Assembly (NCBI GenBank): GCA_018819515.1
Contig: JAHJPX010000008.1
Coordinates: 160,435-224,434, forward strand
Reading direction: 5' to 3'
DNA from: Gammaproteobacteria bacterium
Lineage (GTDB): Bacteria > Pseudomonadota > Gammaproteobacteria > Burkholderiales > Rhodocyclaceae
Length of the DNA: 64,000 nt
A program made the position numbers and the translations under genes. Below the pieces are notes generated by a model. That model saw nothing but the letters and a program-made list of their open reading frames with translations, did not search any database and had not been told where the DNA came from. Each line of letters begins with the position of its first letter. The first letter of the stretch is position 1. Positions 27,207 through 36,761 of the stretch are shown piece by piece.

Positions 27207-30200
27207 ATGAACACCTCGACCGAAAGGGACATCGGCCCGCTGACCTGGGTGAAGGGCGAGATCGACCTCGCCCTCGAACGAGCAGCCGAGGCGTTGAATC
27301 GCCATGGTCAGGATGACGCGGACACAACCGGCCTGAAGACGGCTCGCGCAAACCTGCATCAAGCTCACGGTGCATTGTCGATCGTCGGTTTCGATGGCGT
27401 AACCCGCTTCTCTGAAGCACTCGATCAGTTGCTGGAGGCCGTCGAGGACGGGATCGTTGTATACGATCCGTCCGTCGCGACCACCGCAAGCAACGCCATT
27501 GCCGCGATTCGCAACTACCTCGAGGATCTGGTTGCCGGTCTGCCCGACCAACCGCTACGTTTGTTGCCGACCTACCAGGCGCTTTTCAACGCGCGAGGTC
27601 AGGGCGAACCCTCGCCAGCGGACCTGTTCTTTCCCGATCTGTCGGTGCGCCCGCCACAACGGGCTCAGGAACCACCGACGCTCGATCCGACAGACTTTGT
27701 CTCCCGCATCAAGGCAGTGCGTCTTGCCTATGAGCGCGGGTTACTCAAGTGGTTGAGAGAAGATCCCCGTGGCATTCAGGAGATGCGCAGCGCGCTTGCG
27801 GCCATCGAATCAACGCAAGCGCAACCGGCAGCCCGTGCATTTTGGTGGGTTGGACTGGCCTTCATGGATGCGTTGGCGGCGGGCGCCATCGGGTCGGATA
27901 GCAGCGTACGCAGGATATGTGCGCGCATCGACACCCAGATGAAGCGCCTGACAGAGGGTTCGCGTACTGTTGCCGAACGGCTGATGCGCAACACGCTCTA
28001 CTACGTTGCCGTTGCCGGGCCTTCAGTTAGCGAGCATAGCGGACTGGTTAACACCACCTACCATCTGGACAACCTCGTTCCGAAGCCTGGGGCAATTGCA
28101 GACATAGAACCTTTCCGCCCGATCCTGCGGGCTTGTCATGACCAGTTGGCGCCGGCAATGGAAGACTGGAACCGGTTCTGTGCCGGTACCGCTTCCGCCC
28201 TGCCCCAGTTCCACGACCGCGTACGAAATCTGGTCGGTCGCATCGACGAATTGAAACAACGGGATCTTTCCCGGTTGGGGGCAGCCATTCTGGGCACGAC
28301 GGACGAACTGCGCCGGACGCCTCTGAACCACAATGAAGCGCTGGCCCTGGAAATGGCCACCGCCCTGCTGCTGACGGACCATGCTCTGGAGGGCTACCAG
28401 CACCTTGGCGAGGAGTTCGCGGAGCAGGCGGCTATGATCGGCAATCGCCTGAACGCAGCGTTGCGCGGCGAACCGCTCGCGGCAATGGAGATTCCGCATC
28501 TCGACGAGATGTCGCGGCAGGCGCAAGAAAAACTGCTGCTGGGTCAGGTTGTCAAGGAAATACAGGTCAACCTCGGCACTATCGAGCAATCGCTGGACGC
28601 GTACTTCCGGGACGCGGGAAGAATCGACGAGCTGGCCGGCTTGAACAAGCCTATCAAGCAGATCGAAGGCGCGCTCACCGTACTCGGTCAGGAGCGCGCA
28701 GTCGAAGTCCTGAACGAATGCGAAACCGCAATATCGGGATTCATCGCATCGCCCCAGGACGCAGAACACGCCGCATTCGAGGAAGTCGCCGACAAATTCT
28801 CCGCGCTCGGGTTCTTCGTTGAACAGCTTCAGCATGGCGCCGCCGATATTGATCGCTACTTGCGCACGGGAGCTTCGACAGCTTCCATGGAATCGGAGGA
28901 GCCGACCGCCGAAGTGGAGCTCGATCGGGCTCGCAGGCTGACCAGAACACTGGTCGGCGCCCTTCGCAATCAACCTACAGACGATGCGCTGCGAGACGAA
29001 ATCCGCCAGAGTCTGGAAGTAGTCCGGGACAATGCCGAACTCGTCGACGACACCACCTTGATGGAACAGGCCAGCGCAGCGATCTTTGCCTTGGAGAACG
29101 AGCAGCCGTCGTTGGAACTTGCAGAGGCAATAGCACATCTGGCCCCCGTCGAGAAACCATCGGCCGCACCTTCAGCAGAGGCGGCGCGACTGGTTGAAGC
29201 CTCCAGCGAAGAGATCGACGCAGAACTTCTTGGCATCTTCATCGAGGAGGCTCACGAGGTTCTCGCCACGATAAATGCGCAGTTGCCGCAGCTGGCCAGC
29301 CATCCTCATGACCGCGATGCGTTGACCACCGTACGGCGCAGCTTCCACACCTTGAAGGGTAGTGGCCGCATGGTCGGACTCAGCGAACTTGGTGAGGTCG
29401 CCTGGGCTGTGGAACAGGTGCTGAATCGCTGGCTACAGCAGGAATACGAAGCGACACCTCGGCTTCAGGCAATGTTGCGCCAGGCGCATACGTTGTTTGG
29501 CGACTGGGTCGTACAGCTTGAATCAGGCGGCGGTCTTCACCACGACGCCACAGACCTCACGACTGTTTGCGAAGCGCTCAAGAGTGAGGCCACATCGATT
29601 TCAACTGCTCCGCCAGAGGAAGCTCACGAGGCACCACCTTCCTGGGAGCCTGAGCCCGAAGTCGCCAGCGAGTCTTTTGCCGACGATACGGGTGACAGCG
29701 AGTCCAACTCGGAGCCCGTATCGGAAACTGAGATCATTACCGTCGAGTCGGTTCCGGAAACCGAAGAGCCGGAGACGGAGGAGGTGCCACCCGGGTTCAA
29801 TGCGGAACCACCCAGGACACCCAGGACGCCAGCGCTACACCTGGTGTCGTCAGCGCCGGAAGAGCCGAGTATCGCGATTGGCGACTTGCGCCTGTCCCCC
29901 GCGCTTTATGATCTCTACATCAGCGAAGCGCAGGGGTACGTCGCCACGCTCGAACGCGAAGTAAGCAACGGCGGCCCGCCGCATCCGTCGCTGGTTCGTG
30001 CCGCGCATACCCTGGCCGGAATTTCCGCAACGACCGATGTTGATTCGGTGCATGGTCTCGCTCACGCACTCGAGATGGCGCTGAACCGCCTTGGCGCCGC
30101 AAACGCGGCGCCAACCGAGGACCAACAGCTGATTCTGGCGCGTGCCATCGGCGCCCTGGAAGGCATGATCGGCGCAATCGCCAACAGACGACTTCCGGAG

Positions 30201-32678
30201 ACAGAAGATTCCTTGGCCGCCGCCCTTGATGCCCTTTCGCCGATAACCGGCGCAAGCGCGGTAGATGGGTCCGAGATCGAGGTAATCGAAGCCGAGGAGT
30301 TGATCTCTCCAGCGCCGGACGCCGGGGATGCTGTTCCGATGCAAGGTCCTGCCGAAGACGAGGACCGTCGGCACCTGCGGCTAGCCGACGAACTTGACGA
30401 ACAACTGCTGCCGATCTTTCTCGAGGAAAGCACCGACCTGATGCGCGACATCGGCGCTGGCCTTCGCGCTTGGCGCGAACACCCCGGCGACCAACAAGTA
30501 AGCGACCAACTCAAGCGCGTCTTGCATACCCTCAAAGGCAGCGCACGGATGGCAGGCGCCATGAGTGTCGGCGAACTGGTGCACAGCATGGAAACGCGCG
30601 TCGAGCAGGCGGTTGCCGCCGACGCCATGTCGCCAGCATTCCTCGATACCCTTGATGCTTCGTTCGACCGCGTATCGGTGCTCATGGACCGGCTGCAGGG
30701 TGGCGAAGAAGTGCCGGAACCCGAAAGCACCCCGGAACCGCCCTCCACCGACGCCATCGCGGCCACGGTAACCACGCTTCACGCCGGTCCCGCCCCTGTC
30801 GCAGCACCTCAAGCCGAACCGCATCCCGAATTTCACGATCCGGAAGCGGCCACCCGCAACATGTTGCGGGTACGCGCCGACATTGTTGACAAGCTGGTCA
30901 ACGAAGCCGGCGAAATTGCCATTGCCCGCGGGCGAATCGAAGGCGAAATGCGCTCGGTCAAGGCGTCCCTGCTCGACCTGACCGAAAACGTCATCCGGCT
31001 GCGCAATCAATTGCGGGACATCGAGATTCAGGCGGAATTGCAGATGCAGTCCCGGCAGGCGCTGTCGCCCGACGCCGACGCGCATTTCGATCCTCTCGAA
31101 TTCGACCGCTTCACGCGCTTTCAGGAGTTGACGCGGATGATGGCTGAGAGCGTCAACGACGTCGCCACCGCGCAGCAGTCCCTGCTGCTGAACCTCGATC
31201 ATGCCGACGCGGCACTTGTCGCCCAGGCTCGCTTGAACCGCGAGCACTCGCAGGCGTTGATGAGCGTCCGCATGGTGCCGTTCAACACGCTGGCCGACCG
31301 GTTGTACCGAGTCGTCCGGCAGACCGCGAAAGAGCTGGGCAGACGGGCCAACCTGGACATCCGCGGCGGACAGACCGAACTCGACCGCTCAGTGCTGGAG
31401 AAGATGACCGGTCCGATCGAGCACCTGCTGCGCAATGCCGTTGTCCATGGTCTGGAAACTGCGGACCGACGATTGGCAGCTGGCAAGGCGGATATCGGCG
31501 AGATCTCGCTGCGTGTCGGACAGGAAGGCAACGAGATTGCGATCGAGCTCTCCGACGATGGCGCGGGTCTTGACTTCGAGAAAATTCGGGCTCGCGGTGT
31601 TGCCTCCGATCTGATTTCAGAGGGTCAGGAAGTCACCAACGAGCAACTCACCGAACTTATCTTCCACCCCGGTTTCTCGACGGCCGAAAGTCTCACCAGC
31701 GTCGCGGGACGAGGCGTCGGCCTGGACGTGGTTCGAAACGAAGCCGCCAATCTCGGCGGGCGCATCCATATCGACTCGACGCCAGGCCAGGGCTCGCGTT
31801 TCCTTATCCACCTGCCGCTTACGCTTGCGATCACCCAGGCGGTACTGGTACGCGCCGGAGCCCGGCACTATGCCATTCCCTCGTCAATGGTGGCGCAGGT
31901 GCGCGAGCTGAAGCCGGAGACGATTGCCGCAGTTCGCGCCGAGGGTGCGACCTCGTGGCTCGGCAACCAGTACCCCTGGCATTACCTGCCGCGGCTGCTG
32001 GGCAACCCCGATGCCCAGCCGGAGCCGGCGCGTCGCCACTGGCTGCTGCTGCTGCGCACCGGGGATCAGAATGTCGCGATCGAAGTCGATGATCTGCTCG
32101 GCAACCAGGAACTAGTGGTGAAGAACATCGGGCCGCAGCTCGCTCGCGTGGTCGGCATCGCCGGCGCCACGGTGCTTGGCGACGGCGAAATTATCCTCAT
32201 CCTCAATCCGTTGGCCCTGGTCGGCCGAACGACCGCTCCGCGAACAAGCGCAGCAGACGAATCGGAACCGCCCGCCGCGGTCGCCTTGGAAGCCGCACCG
32301 GCTAAGGTCGGCTTGGTGATGGTGGTCGACGACTCCCTCACGGTACGCAAGATCACGGGGCGTTTGCTGGCGCGCGAGGGCTATCACGTCATTACCGCGA
32401 AGGATGGCGTCGACGCCCTCGAACAATTGATCGATCTGGTACCGGATGTAATGCTGGTCGATATCGAAATGCCGCGCATGGATGGTTTCGACCTGACCCG
32501 CAACGTTCGCGCCGACGAACGCCTGAGGGATATCCCGATCATCATGATCACCTCGCGCATAGCCGACAAGCACCGCAACTACGCCAGGGAAATCGGCGTC
32601 AACCACTATCTGGGCAAGCCGTACGACGAGGACGAACTACTCAAGATCATCGCGGGCTATACGGGCAAGGACACCTGA
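27207..32678 (+). CDS. pilL: hybrid CheA-type histidine kinase PilL/ChpA
   Basis: A 1,823-residue kinase that phosphorylates PilG and PilH. Several phosphotransfer domains are recognisable by their histidines: His54 in a diverged segment (LHQAHGALSIVG), His714 in FHTLKGSGRM, His934 in AHTLAGIS and His1107 in LHTLKGSARM. An acidic, Glu/Pro-rich linker runs from about 800 to 890. The CheA dimerisation and ATPase region has MTGPIEHLLRNAVVHGLE and GRGVGLDVV (about 1500), then a CheW-like domain. A C-terminal receiver carries phospho-Asp1752 in MLVDIEMPRMDG. Pseudomonas ChpA is longer (about 2,470) with more Hpt domains, so this form is a shortened relative. Confidence 0.93.
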   Translation: MNTSTERDIGPLTWVKGEIDLALERAAEALNRHGQDDADTTGLKTARANLHQAHGALSIVGFDGVTRFSEALDQLLEAVEDGIVVYDPSVATTASNAIAAIRNYLEDLVAGLPDQPLRLLPTYQALFNARGQGEPSPADLFFPDLSVRPPQRAQEPPTLDPTDFVSRIKAVRLAYERGLLKWLREDPRGIQEMRSALAAIESTQAQPAARAFWWVGLAFMDALAAGAIGSDSSVRRICARIDTQMKRLTEGSRTVAERLMRNTLYYVAVAGPSVSEHSGLVNTTYHLDNLVPKPGAIADIEPFRPILRACHDQLAPAMEDWNRFCAGTASALPQFHDRVRNLVGRIDELKQRDLSRLGAAILGTTDELRRTPLNHNEALALEMATALLLTDHALEGYQHLGEEFAEQAAMIGNRLNAALRGEPLAAMEIPHLDEMSRQAQEKLLLGQVVKEIQVNLGTIEQSLDAYFRDAGRIDELAGLNKPIKQIEGALTVLGQERAVEVLNECETAISGFIASPQDAEHAAFEEVADKFSALGFFVEQLQHGAADIDRYLRTGASTASMESEEPTAEVELDRARRLTRTLVGALRNQPTDDALRDEIRQSLEVVRDNAELVDDTTLMEQASAAIFALENEQPSLELAEAIAHLAPVEKPSAAPSAEAARLVEASSEEIDAELLGIFIEEAHEVLATINAQLPQLASHPHDRDALTTVRRSFHTLKGSGRMVGLSELGEVAWAVEQVLNRWLQQEYEATPRLQAMLRQAHTLFGDWVVQLESGGGLHHDATDLTTVCEALKSEATSISTAPPEEAHEAPPSWEPEPEVASESFADDTGDSESNSEPVSETEIITVESVPETEEPETEEVPPGFNAEPPRTPRTPALHLVSSAPEEPSIAIGDLRLSPALYDLYISEAQGYVATLEREVSNGGPPHPSLVRAAHTLAGISATTDVDSVHGLAHALEMALNRLGAANAAPTEDQQLILARAIGALEGMIGAIANRRLPETEDSLAAALDALSPITGASAVDGSEIEVIEAEELISPAPDAGDAVPMQGPAEDEDRRHLRLADELDEQLLPIFLEESTDLMRDIGAGLRAWREHPGDQQVSDQLKRVLHTLKGSARMAGAMSVGELVHSMETRVEQAVAADAMSPAFLDTLDASFDRVSVLMDRLQGGEEVPEPESTPEPPSTDAIAATVTTLHAGPAPVAAPQAEPHPEFHDPEAATRNMLRVRADIVDKLVNEAGEIAIARGRIEGEMRSVKASLLDLTENVIRLRNQLRDIEIQAELQMQSRQALSPDADAHFDPLEFDRFTRFQELTRMMAESVNDVATAQQSLLLNLDHADAALVAQARLNREHSQALMSVRMVPFNTLADRLYRVVRQTAKELGRRANLDIRGGQTELDRSVLEKMTGPIEHLLRNAVVHGLETADRRLAAGKADIGEISLRVGQEGNEIAIELSDDGAGLDFEKIRARGVASDLISEGQEVTNEQLTELIFHPGFSTAESLTSVAGRGVGLDVVRNEAANLGGRIHIDSTPGQGSRFLIHLPLTLAITQAVLVRAGARHYAIPSSMVAQVRELKPETIAAVRAEGATSWLGNQYPWHYLPRLLGNPDAQPEPARRHWLLLLRTGDQNVAIEVDDLLGNQELVVKNIGPQLARVVGIAGATVLGDGEIILILNPLALVGRTTAPRTSAADESEPPAAVALEAAPAKVGLVMVVDDSLTVRKITGRLLAREGYHVITAKDGVDALEQLIDLVPDVMLVDIEMPRMDGFDLTRNVRADERLRDIPIIMITSRIADKHRNYAREIGVNHYLGKPYDEDELLKIIAGYTGKDT

Positions 32679-32715
32679 CGCTGGCTGGCCGACGGATTAC
32701 AATGTCGCCAGCGCC

Positions 32716-33288
32716 ATGGACAACGCCAGCCTGACCCACCACTTCCTGATCGCCATGCCAGCCATGGCGGACCCGAATTTTTCCCGTACGCTTACCTATA
32801 TCTGCGAACACAACGCGGAAGGCGCGCTCGGCGTAATCATCAATCGCCCCATGGACATGAGCCTGGCAACGCTGTTCGACCGGGTGGGCGTTCCCCTGGA
32901 GGCCGAAGAATCGGCGGCGCTGTTCAGCGAGAAGCCGGTCTATTTCGGCGGCCCCGTGCAGACCGATCGCGGCTTCGTGCTGCACCGTCCCGCGGGCGAC
33001 TGGCAGTCCAGCCTCAAGGTCACCAGCGAAATCGCCCTCACCAGTTCGCGTGACGTCCTGCAAACCATGAGCGAAACCGGCGAGCCGCACGAGGTACTGG
33101 TCACGCTCGGCTATTCCGGCTGGTCCGCGGGGCAAATCGAGTGGGAACTCTCGCAAAACGCCTGGCTGACCGTTGCCGCCGAACCGCAGATCATCTTCGC
33201 GCTATCACCGGAAGAACGCCTGCCGGCGGCCATGAAGCTCCTCGGCATCGATTTCACCAACCTTTCCGACGTGGCGGGACATGCATGA
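32716..33288 (+). CDS. YqgE/AlgH family protein
   Basis: A 190-residue UPF0301 protein (DUF179). FLIAMPAMADPNFSRTLTYICEHN, GVIINRP and YFGGPVQTDRGFVLH are family signatures. AlgH was linked to alginate control in Pseudomonas, but the biochemical role is unknown. It overlaps ruvX by 8 bases, a common arrangement (yqgE-yqgF). Confidence 0.95.
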   Translation: MDNASLTHHFLIAMPAMADPNFSRTLTYICEHNAEGALGVIINRPMDMSLATLFDRVGVPLEAEESAALFSEKPVYFGGPVQTDRGFVLHRPAGDWQSSLKVTSEIALTSSRDVLQTMSETGEPHEVLVTLGYSGWSAGQIEWELSQNAWLTVAAEPQIIFALSPEERLPAAMKLLGIDFTNLSDVAGHA

Positions 33289-33712
33289 GGGCACCGTGCT
33301 CGCCTTCGACTTCGGCACCCAGCGCATCGGCGTCGCCGTCGGCGAAATGATGCTCGGCACCGCCCGCCCCCTGACCACGATTTCGGCGGAGGCCAACGAG
33401 GTCCGTTTCGCCGCCATCGGCAAGCTGGTCGACGAGTGGTGTCCCACCACCCTGGTGGTCGGCCTGCCGCTTTCGCTCGATGGGGAAGCGACTGAAATGA
33501 CCGATCGTTGTCGCCGCTTTGCCCGCCAACTCGAAGGACGCTACCGGCTGCCGGTCGTATTGGTCGACGAGCGCCTGACCTCGACCGCCGCCGACGAGAG
33601 CCTGCGCGAGCGGGCGTTGGACTGGCGCACGCGCAAAGCGGCCATCGACGCCGAAGCCGCCGCCATCCTGTTGCAAAGCCATTTCGACGAATGCCGTCGC
33701 CAATCGCCATGA
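33281..33712 (+). CDS. ruvX: Holliday junction resolvase-like protein RuvX (YqgF)
   Basis: A 143-residue RNase H-fold protein. The acidic motif is in VLAFDFGTQRIGVAVG, followed by VVGLPLSLDG and VDERLTSTAAD, and a final Asp in AAIDAEAAAILLQ. The family is essential in many bacteria and is tied to 16S rRNA 5' processing as well as junction resolution. It overlaps yqgE by 8 bases and pyrR by 4. Confidence 0.95.
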   Translation: MHEGTVLAFDFGTQRIGVAVGEMMLGTARPLTTISAEANEVRFAAIGKLVDEWCPTTLVVGLPLSLDGEATEMTDRCRRFARQLEGRYRLPVVLVDERLTSTAADESLRERALDWRTRKAAIDAEAAAILLQSHFDECRRQSP

Positions 33713-34206
33713 AGAAGCCGACATCCGCAACCGAATTGTTCCAGCGGCTCGCCGAGGCCATGAGCCAAAGCGTGACGCCCGATACTGTGCTGGTCGGCAT
33801 CCATACCGGCGGCGTCTGGATCGCCGAGCGCCTCCATCAGGTGCTCGGCATCAAGGCGCCGATGGGCAGCATCGACGTTTCCTACCATCGCGACGACCTT
33901 CACCTCGGCGGTGGCCGCTCCGGTGGCCGCGCATCGCAATTGCCGCTGCACGTCGAAGGCGCCCATGTGGTGATCGTCGACGACGTACTGGCCACGGGGC
34001 GCACCATCCGCGCGGCAATGAACGAGCTGTTCGACTACGGCCGCCCGGCGAAAATCGACCTTGCCGTGCTGCTCGACCGAGGCGGCCGCGAACTGCCGAT
34101 TGCCGCGACCTGGTGCGGAGAAACGATCAGCCTGCCCGCCAGCCAGATGCTCGAATTGACCAGAAGCGACAACGGCGACCTTGCATTCCGGGTGGTAGAG
34201 AAATGA
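33709..34206 (+). CDS. pyrR: PyrR-type phosphoribosyltransferase/regulator
   Basis: A 165-residue PRTase-fold protein. PRPP-binding VVIVDDVLATGRTIRAAM is intact, with VGIHTGGVWIAERL and DVSYHRDD. In Gram-positives PyrR controls pyr mRNA attenuation and has uracil phosphoribosyltransferase activity. In proteobacteria it sits next to pyrB, as here, and its regulatory role is less defined. It overlaps both neighbours by 4 bases, giving a coupled ruvX-pyrR-pyrB-pyrX run. Confidence 0.92.
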   Translation: MKKPTSATELFQRLAEAMSQSVTPDTVLVGIHTGGVWIAERLHQVLGIKAPMGSIDVSYHRDDLHLGGGRSGGRASQLPLHVEGAHVVIVDDVLATGRTIRAAMNELFDYGRPAKIDLAVLLDRGGRELPIAATWCGETISLPASQMLELTRSDNGDLAFRVVEK

Positions 34207-35180
34207 GCCTCAGGAACCCGCAACTCAACGCCAACGGCGAACTGATCCACCTCATCACGCTTGAAGGCCTGCCCCGGGATATCATTTCCGGCATCCTCGA
34301 CCGCGCCGCACCCTTCACGGAGATCGCCGAGCGCGAGGTAAAGAAAGTACCCCTGCTGCGCGGCAAGAGCGTCTTCAATCTTTTCTTCGAAAACTCGACG
34401 CGTACCCGCACCACCTTCGAGATCGCCGCCAAGCGCCTTTCGGCCGACGTCATCAACCTGAACATCAACACTTCGAGCACGACCAAGGGCGAGACGCTGC
34501 TCGACACGGTCGACAACCTGGCCGCTATGCAGGCGGACATGTTCATCGTCCGCCACGCCTCCAGCGGCGCGCCCTACCTCATCGCCCAGCACCTTGCGGC
34601 AACGAAGCGCGAGCACATCCACGTCATCAATGCCGGCGACGGCCGCCATTCCCACCCCACCCAGGGCCTGCTGGACATGTACACGATCCGGCACTACAAG
34701 CGCGACTTCACCAAGCTCACCGTTGCCGTGGTCGGCGACGTGCTGCACTCGCGCGTCGCCCGTTCCCAACTGCACGCGCTGGCCGCGCTGGGGGTGCCGG
34801 AAATCCGCGTCGTCGGGCCGAAAACGCTGCTGCCGGCGGGCGTCGAACAAATGGCCGGCAAGGATCGGCTGCGAGTCTGCCACGACCTGCGCGACGGACT
34901 GAAGGGCGCCGACGTCGTGATGATGTTGCGCCTGCAAAACGAACGCATGCAGGGGGCACTGCTGCCCAGCCCGCAGGAGTATTTCAAGTCCTATGGCCTG
35001 ACGCCGGCCATGCTGGCGCTGGCCAAGCCGGACGCCATCGTCATGCACCCGGGACCGATGAATCGTGGCGTCGAAATCGACTCGGCGGTCGCCGACGGCG
35101 GCCAGGCCGTGATCCTGCCGCAGGTGACCTTCGGCATTGCCGTGCGGATGGCCGTCATGGCCATGCTGGCGGGAGCCTGA
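34203..35180 (+). CDS. pyrB: aspartate carbamoyltransferase catalytic subunit
   Basis: First committed step of pyrimidine synthesis: carbamoyl phosphate plus aspartate to carbamoyl aspartate. The 325-residue protein contains the carbamoyl-phosphate loop FFENSTRTRTTFEIA, the HPTQ-like NAGDGRHSHPTQGLLD and MHPGPMNRGVEI. It overlaps pyrR by 4 bases and is 2 bases upstream of pyrX. In this class the catalytic trimer is expected to assemble with the PyrX-type partner instead of PyrI, as no pyrI is seen. Confidence 0.96.
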   Translation: MSLRNPQLNANGELIHLITLEGLPRDIISGILDRAAPFTEIAEREVKKVPLLRGKSVFNLFFENSTRTRTTFEIAAKRLSADVINLNINTSSTTKGETLLDTVDNLAAMQADMFIVRHASSGAPYLIAQHLAATKREHIHVINAGDGRHSHPTQGLLDMYTIRHYKRDFTKLTVAVVGDVLHSRVARSQLHALAALGVPEIRVVGPKTLLPAGVEQMAGKDRLRVCHDLRDGLKGADVVMMLRLQNERMQGALLPSPQEYFKSYGLTPAMLALAKPDAIVMHPGPMNRGVEIDSAVADGGQAVILPQVTFGIAVRMAVMAMLAGA

Positions 35181-35182
35181 CC

Positions 35183-36469
35183 ATGCGCATACACATCCAG
35201 AACGGCCGTCTCATCGACCCCGCCAACGGCATCGACCGCCAGGCCGACCTCTTCATCGCCGACGGTGCAATAGTCAGCCATGGCGACACGCCGCCCGGCG
35301 GCTTCGTCGCCGAAGGCACCATCGACGCGACCGGCTGCATTGTCTGCCCGGGCCTCATCGATCTGTCGGCGCGCCTGCGCGAGCCCGGCTTCGAGTACAA
35401 GGCGACGCTGGAATCGGAAATGGCGGCCGCTGCGGCAGGCGGCGTCACCAGCCTGGCCTGCCCGCCCGACACCGATCCACCGCTCGACGAACCCGGCCTG
35501 GTCGAAATGCTCACTCACCGCGCCCGGCTGCCCGAATTCGCCCACGTCTATCCCGTCGGCGCGCTCACCGTCGGCCTGGCTGGCGAGCGGCTGACCGAAA
35601 TGGCCGAGCTGGCCGAGGCCGGCTGCGTCGCCTTCGGCCAGGCCAACACGGCAATCCTCGACACCCAGGTAATGCTGCGCGCCATGCAGTACGCCGCCAC
35701 CTTCGGCTTCTCCGTCTGGCTGCAGGCGCAGGACCCACATCTGGCCAAGGGCGGCGTCGCCCATGACGGCGCGGTCGCCGCCCGGCTCGGCCTCACGGGC
35801 ATTCCCGTCGTTGCCGAAACCATCGCCCTCGCCACGCTGCTGCACCTCGCCCGGGAGACCGGCGCGCGCCTGCACCTGCGCCGCATTTCCTCCGCGGCCG
35901 GCGTCGACATGATCCGGGCTGCCCGTGCCGCAGGCATCGCCGTCACCTGTGACGTTTCCATCAACCATCTGCACTTGTCCGACACCGACATCGGCTGGTT
36001 CGACCCGCATTGCCGGCTGGACCCGCCGCTGCGCGCCGCTGCCGACCGCGACGCCCTGCGCGCCGGGCTTGCCGACGGCACGGTCAACGCGCTGTGCTCG
36101 GACCACACCCCGGTCGACGACGACGCCAAGCAGGTGCCCTTCGCCGAGGCGGAGGCGGGCGCATCGGGGCTCGAGCTGCTGCTGCCGCTGACGCTGAAAT
36201 GGGCGACTGAAATGAAGCTACCGCTGCTCACGGCGCTGGCGCGCATCACCAGTGACGCCGCGCGCATCATGGGCATCACCGCCGGCACGCTGACCCCGGG
36301 GCGGTCCGCCGACGTCTGCGTCTTCGACCCGCAAGCGCCGTTCCGCGTCAGTCGCGAAGCACTCAGGAGCCAGGGCAAGAACACGCCCTTCCTCGGCAAG
36401 ACGCTGGTGGGCCGCGTGCGCTGCACGCTGATCGAGGGTCATCTCGCCTATCACGACGAGATGGTCTGA
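35183..36469 (+). CDS. pyrX: dihydroorotase-like subunit PyrX (PyrC') lacking catalytic histidines
   Basis: A 428-residue dihydroorotase homologue. The zinc motif DxHxH expected after PGLID is replaced by DLSARLREPG, so both histidines (positions 62 and 64) are missing. The later DHTPVDDDAK segment is kept. This matches the inactive PyrC' that forms a dodecamer with PyrB in Pseudomonas; a structural role is inferred. An active dihydroorotase must be elsewhere. Copy 7 of the 24-bp motif at 35269-35292 encodes VSHGDTP near the N-terminus. Confidence 0.9.
   Translation: MRIHIQNGRLIDPANGIDRQADLFIADGAIVSHGDTPPGGFVAEGTIDATGCIVCPGLIDLSARLREPGFEYKATLESEMAAAAAGGVTSLACPPDTDPPLDEPGLVEMLTHRARLPEFAHVYPVGALTVGLAGERLTEMAELAEAGCVAFGQANTAILDTQVMLRAMQYAATFGFSVWLQAQDPHLAKGGVAHDGAVAARLGLTGIPVVAETIALATLLHLARETGARLHLRRISSAAGVDMIRAARAAGIAVTCDVSINHLHLSDTDIGWFDPHCRLDPPLRAAADRDALRAGLADGTVNALCSDHTPVDDDAKQVPFAEAEAGASGLELLLPLTLKWATEMKLPLLTALARITSDAARIMGITAGTLTPGRSADVCVFDPQAPFRVSREALRSQGKNTPFLGKTLVGRVRCTLIEGHLAYHDEMV
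35269..35292 (+). repeat. dispersed 24-bp motif, copy 7 (inside pyrX)
   Basis: Forward copy with A at position 12 and T at position 3; otherwise consensus. It is translated as VSHGDTP in the same frame type as copy 5 (KVSRGGTP). Confidence 0.85.
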
Positions 36470-36470
36470 T

Positions 36471-36761
36471 CTAGCCGAGCTTCGTCGCGACAAGCTCCAC
36501 GTCGATGCCGACAATGCGCACGCGCTTGCTTCGCGACGTCAGGCCCGATTCGAGGACTACACGCGACTTCGGCATGCCGAAGCGTTCGGCCAGATAAGCG
36601 ATCAGGCAATCATTTGCCTTACCGTCGACCGGCGGCGCGCCAAGCCTGACTTTCAGCGCCTCGCCGTGCACGCCGGCGATTTCCGTTCGCTTCGCGCCCG
36701 GTTGAACGTGCAACGTCAGGACGACATCGTCACCCGCCGCGCGCAGCCAGCAAGGCTTCAT
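36471..36761 (-). CDS. yggU: DUF167 family protein (YggU)
   Basis: A 96-residue protein with the DUF167 pattern VVLTLHVQPGAKRTEIAG, LKVRLGAPPVDGKANDCLI and SGLTSRSKRVRI. Function unknown. It starts at ATG 36761 and overlaps yggT by 4 bases, continuing the usual yggS-proC-yggT-yggU order. A partial resemblance to the 24-bp motif in its conserved APPVDGKAN region is rejected as coincidence. Confidence 0.92.
   Translation of the reverse strand: MKPCWLRAAGDDVVLTLHVQPGAKRTEIAGVHGEALKVRLGAPPVDGKANDCLIAYLAERFGMPKSRVVLESGLTSRSKRVRIVGIDVELVATKLG

Noticed and set aside
32679..32714. CGCTGGC/GCCAGCG inverted repeat after pilL
   Set aside because: 22-base loop and no T-tract; may be chance in GC-rich DNA.
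36631..36654. 19 of 24 match to the dispersed motif in yggU
   Set aside because: It falls on the family-wide conserved LKVRLGAPPVDGKAN segment and lacks the ACGCC end, so similarity is best explained by protein conservation.
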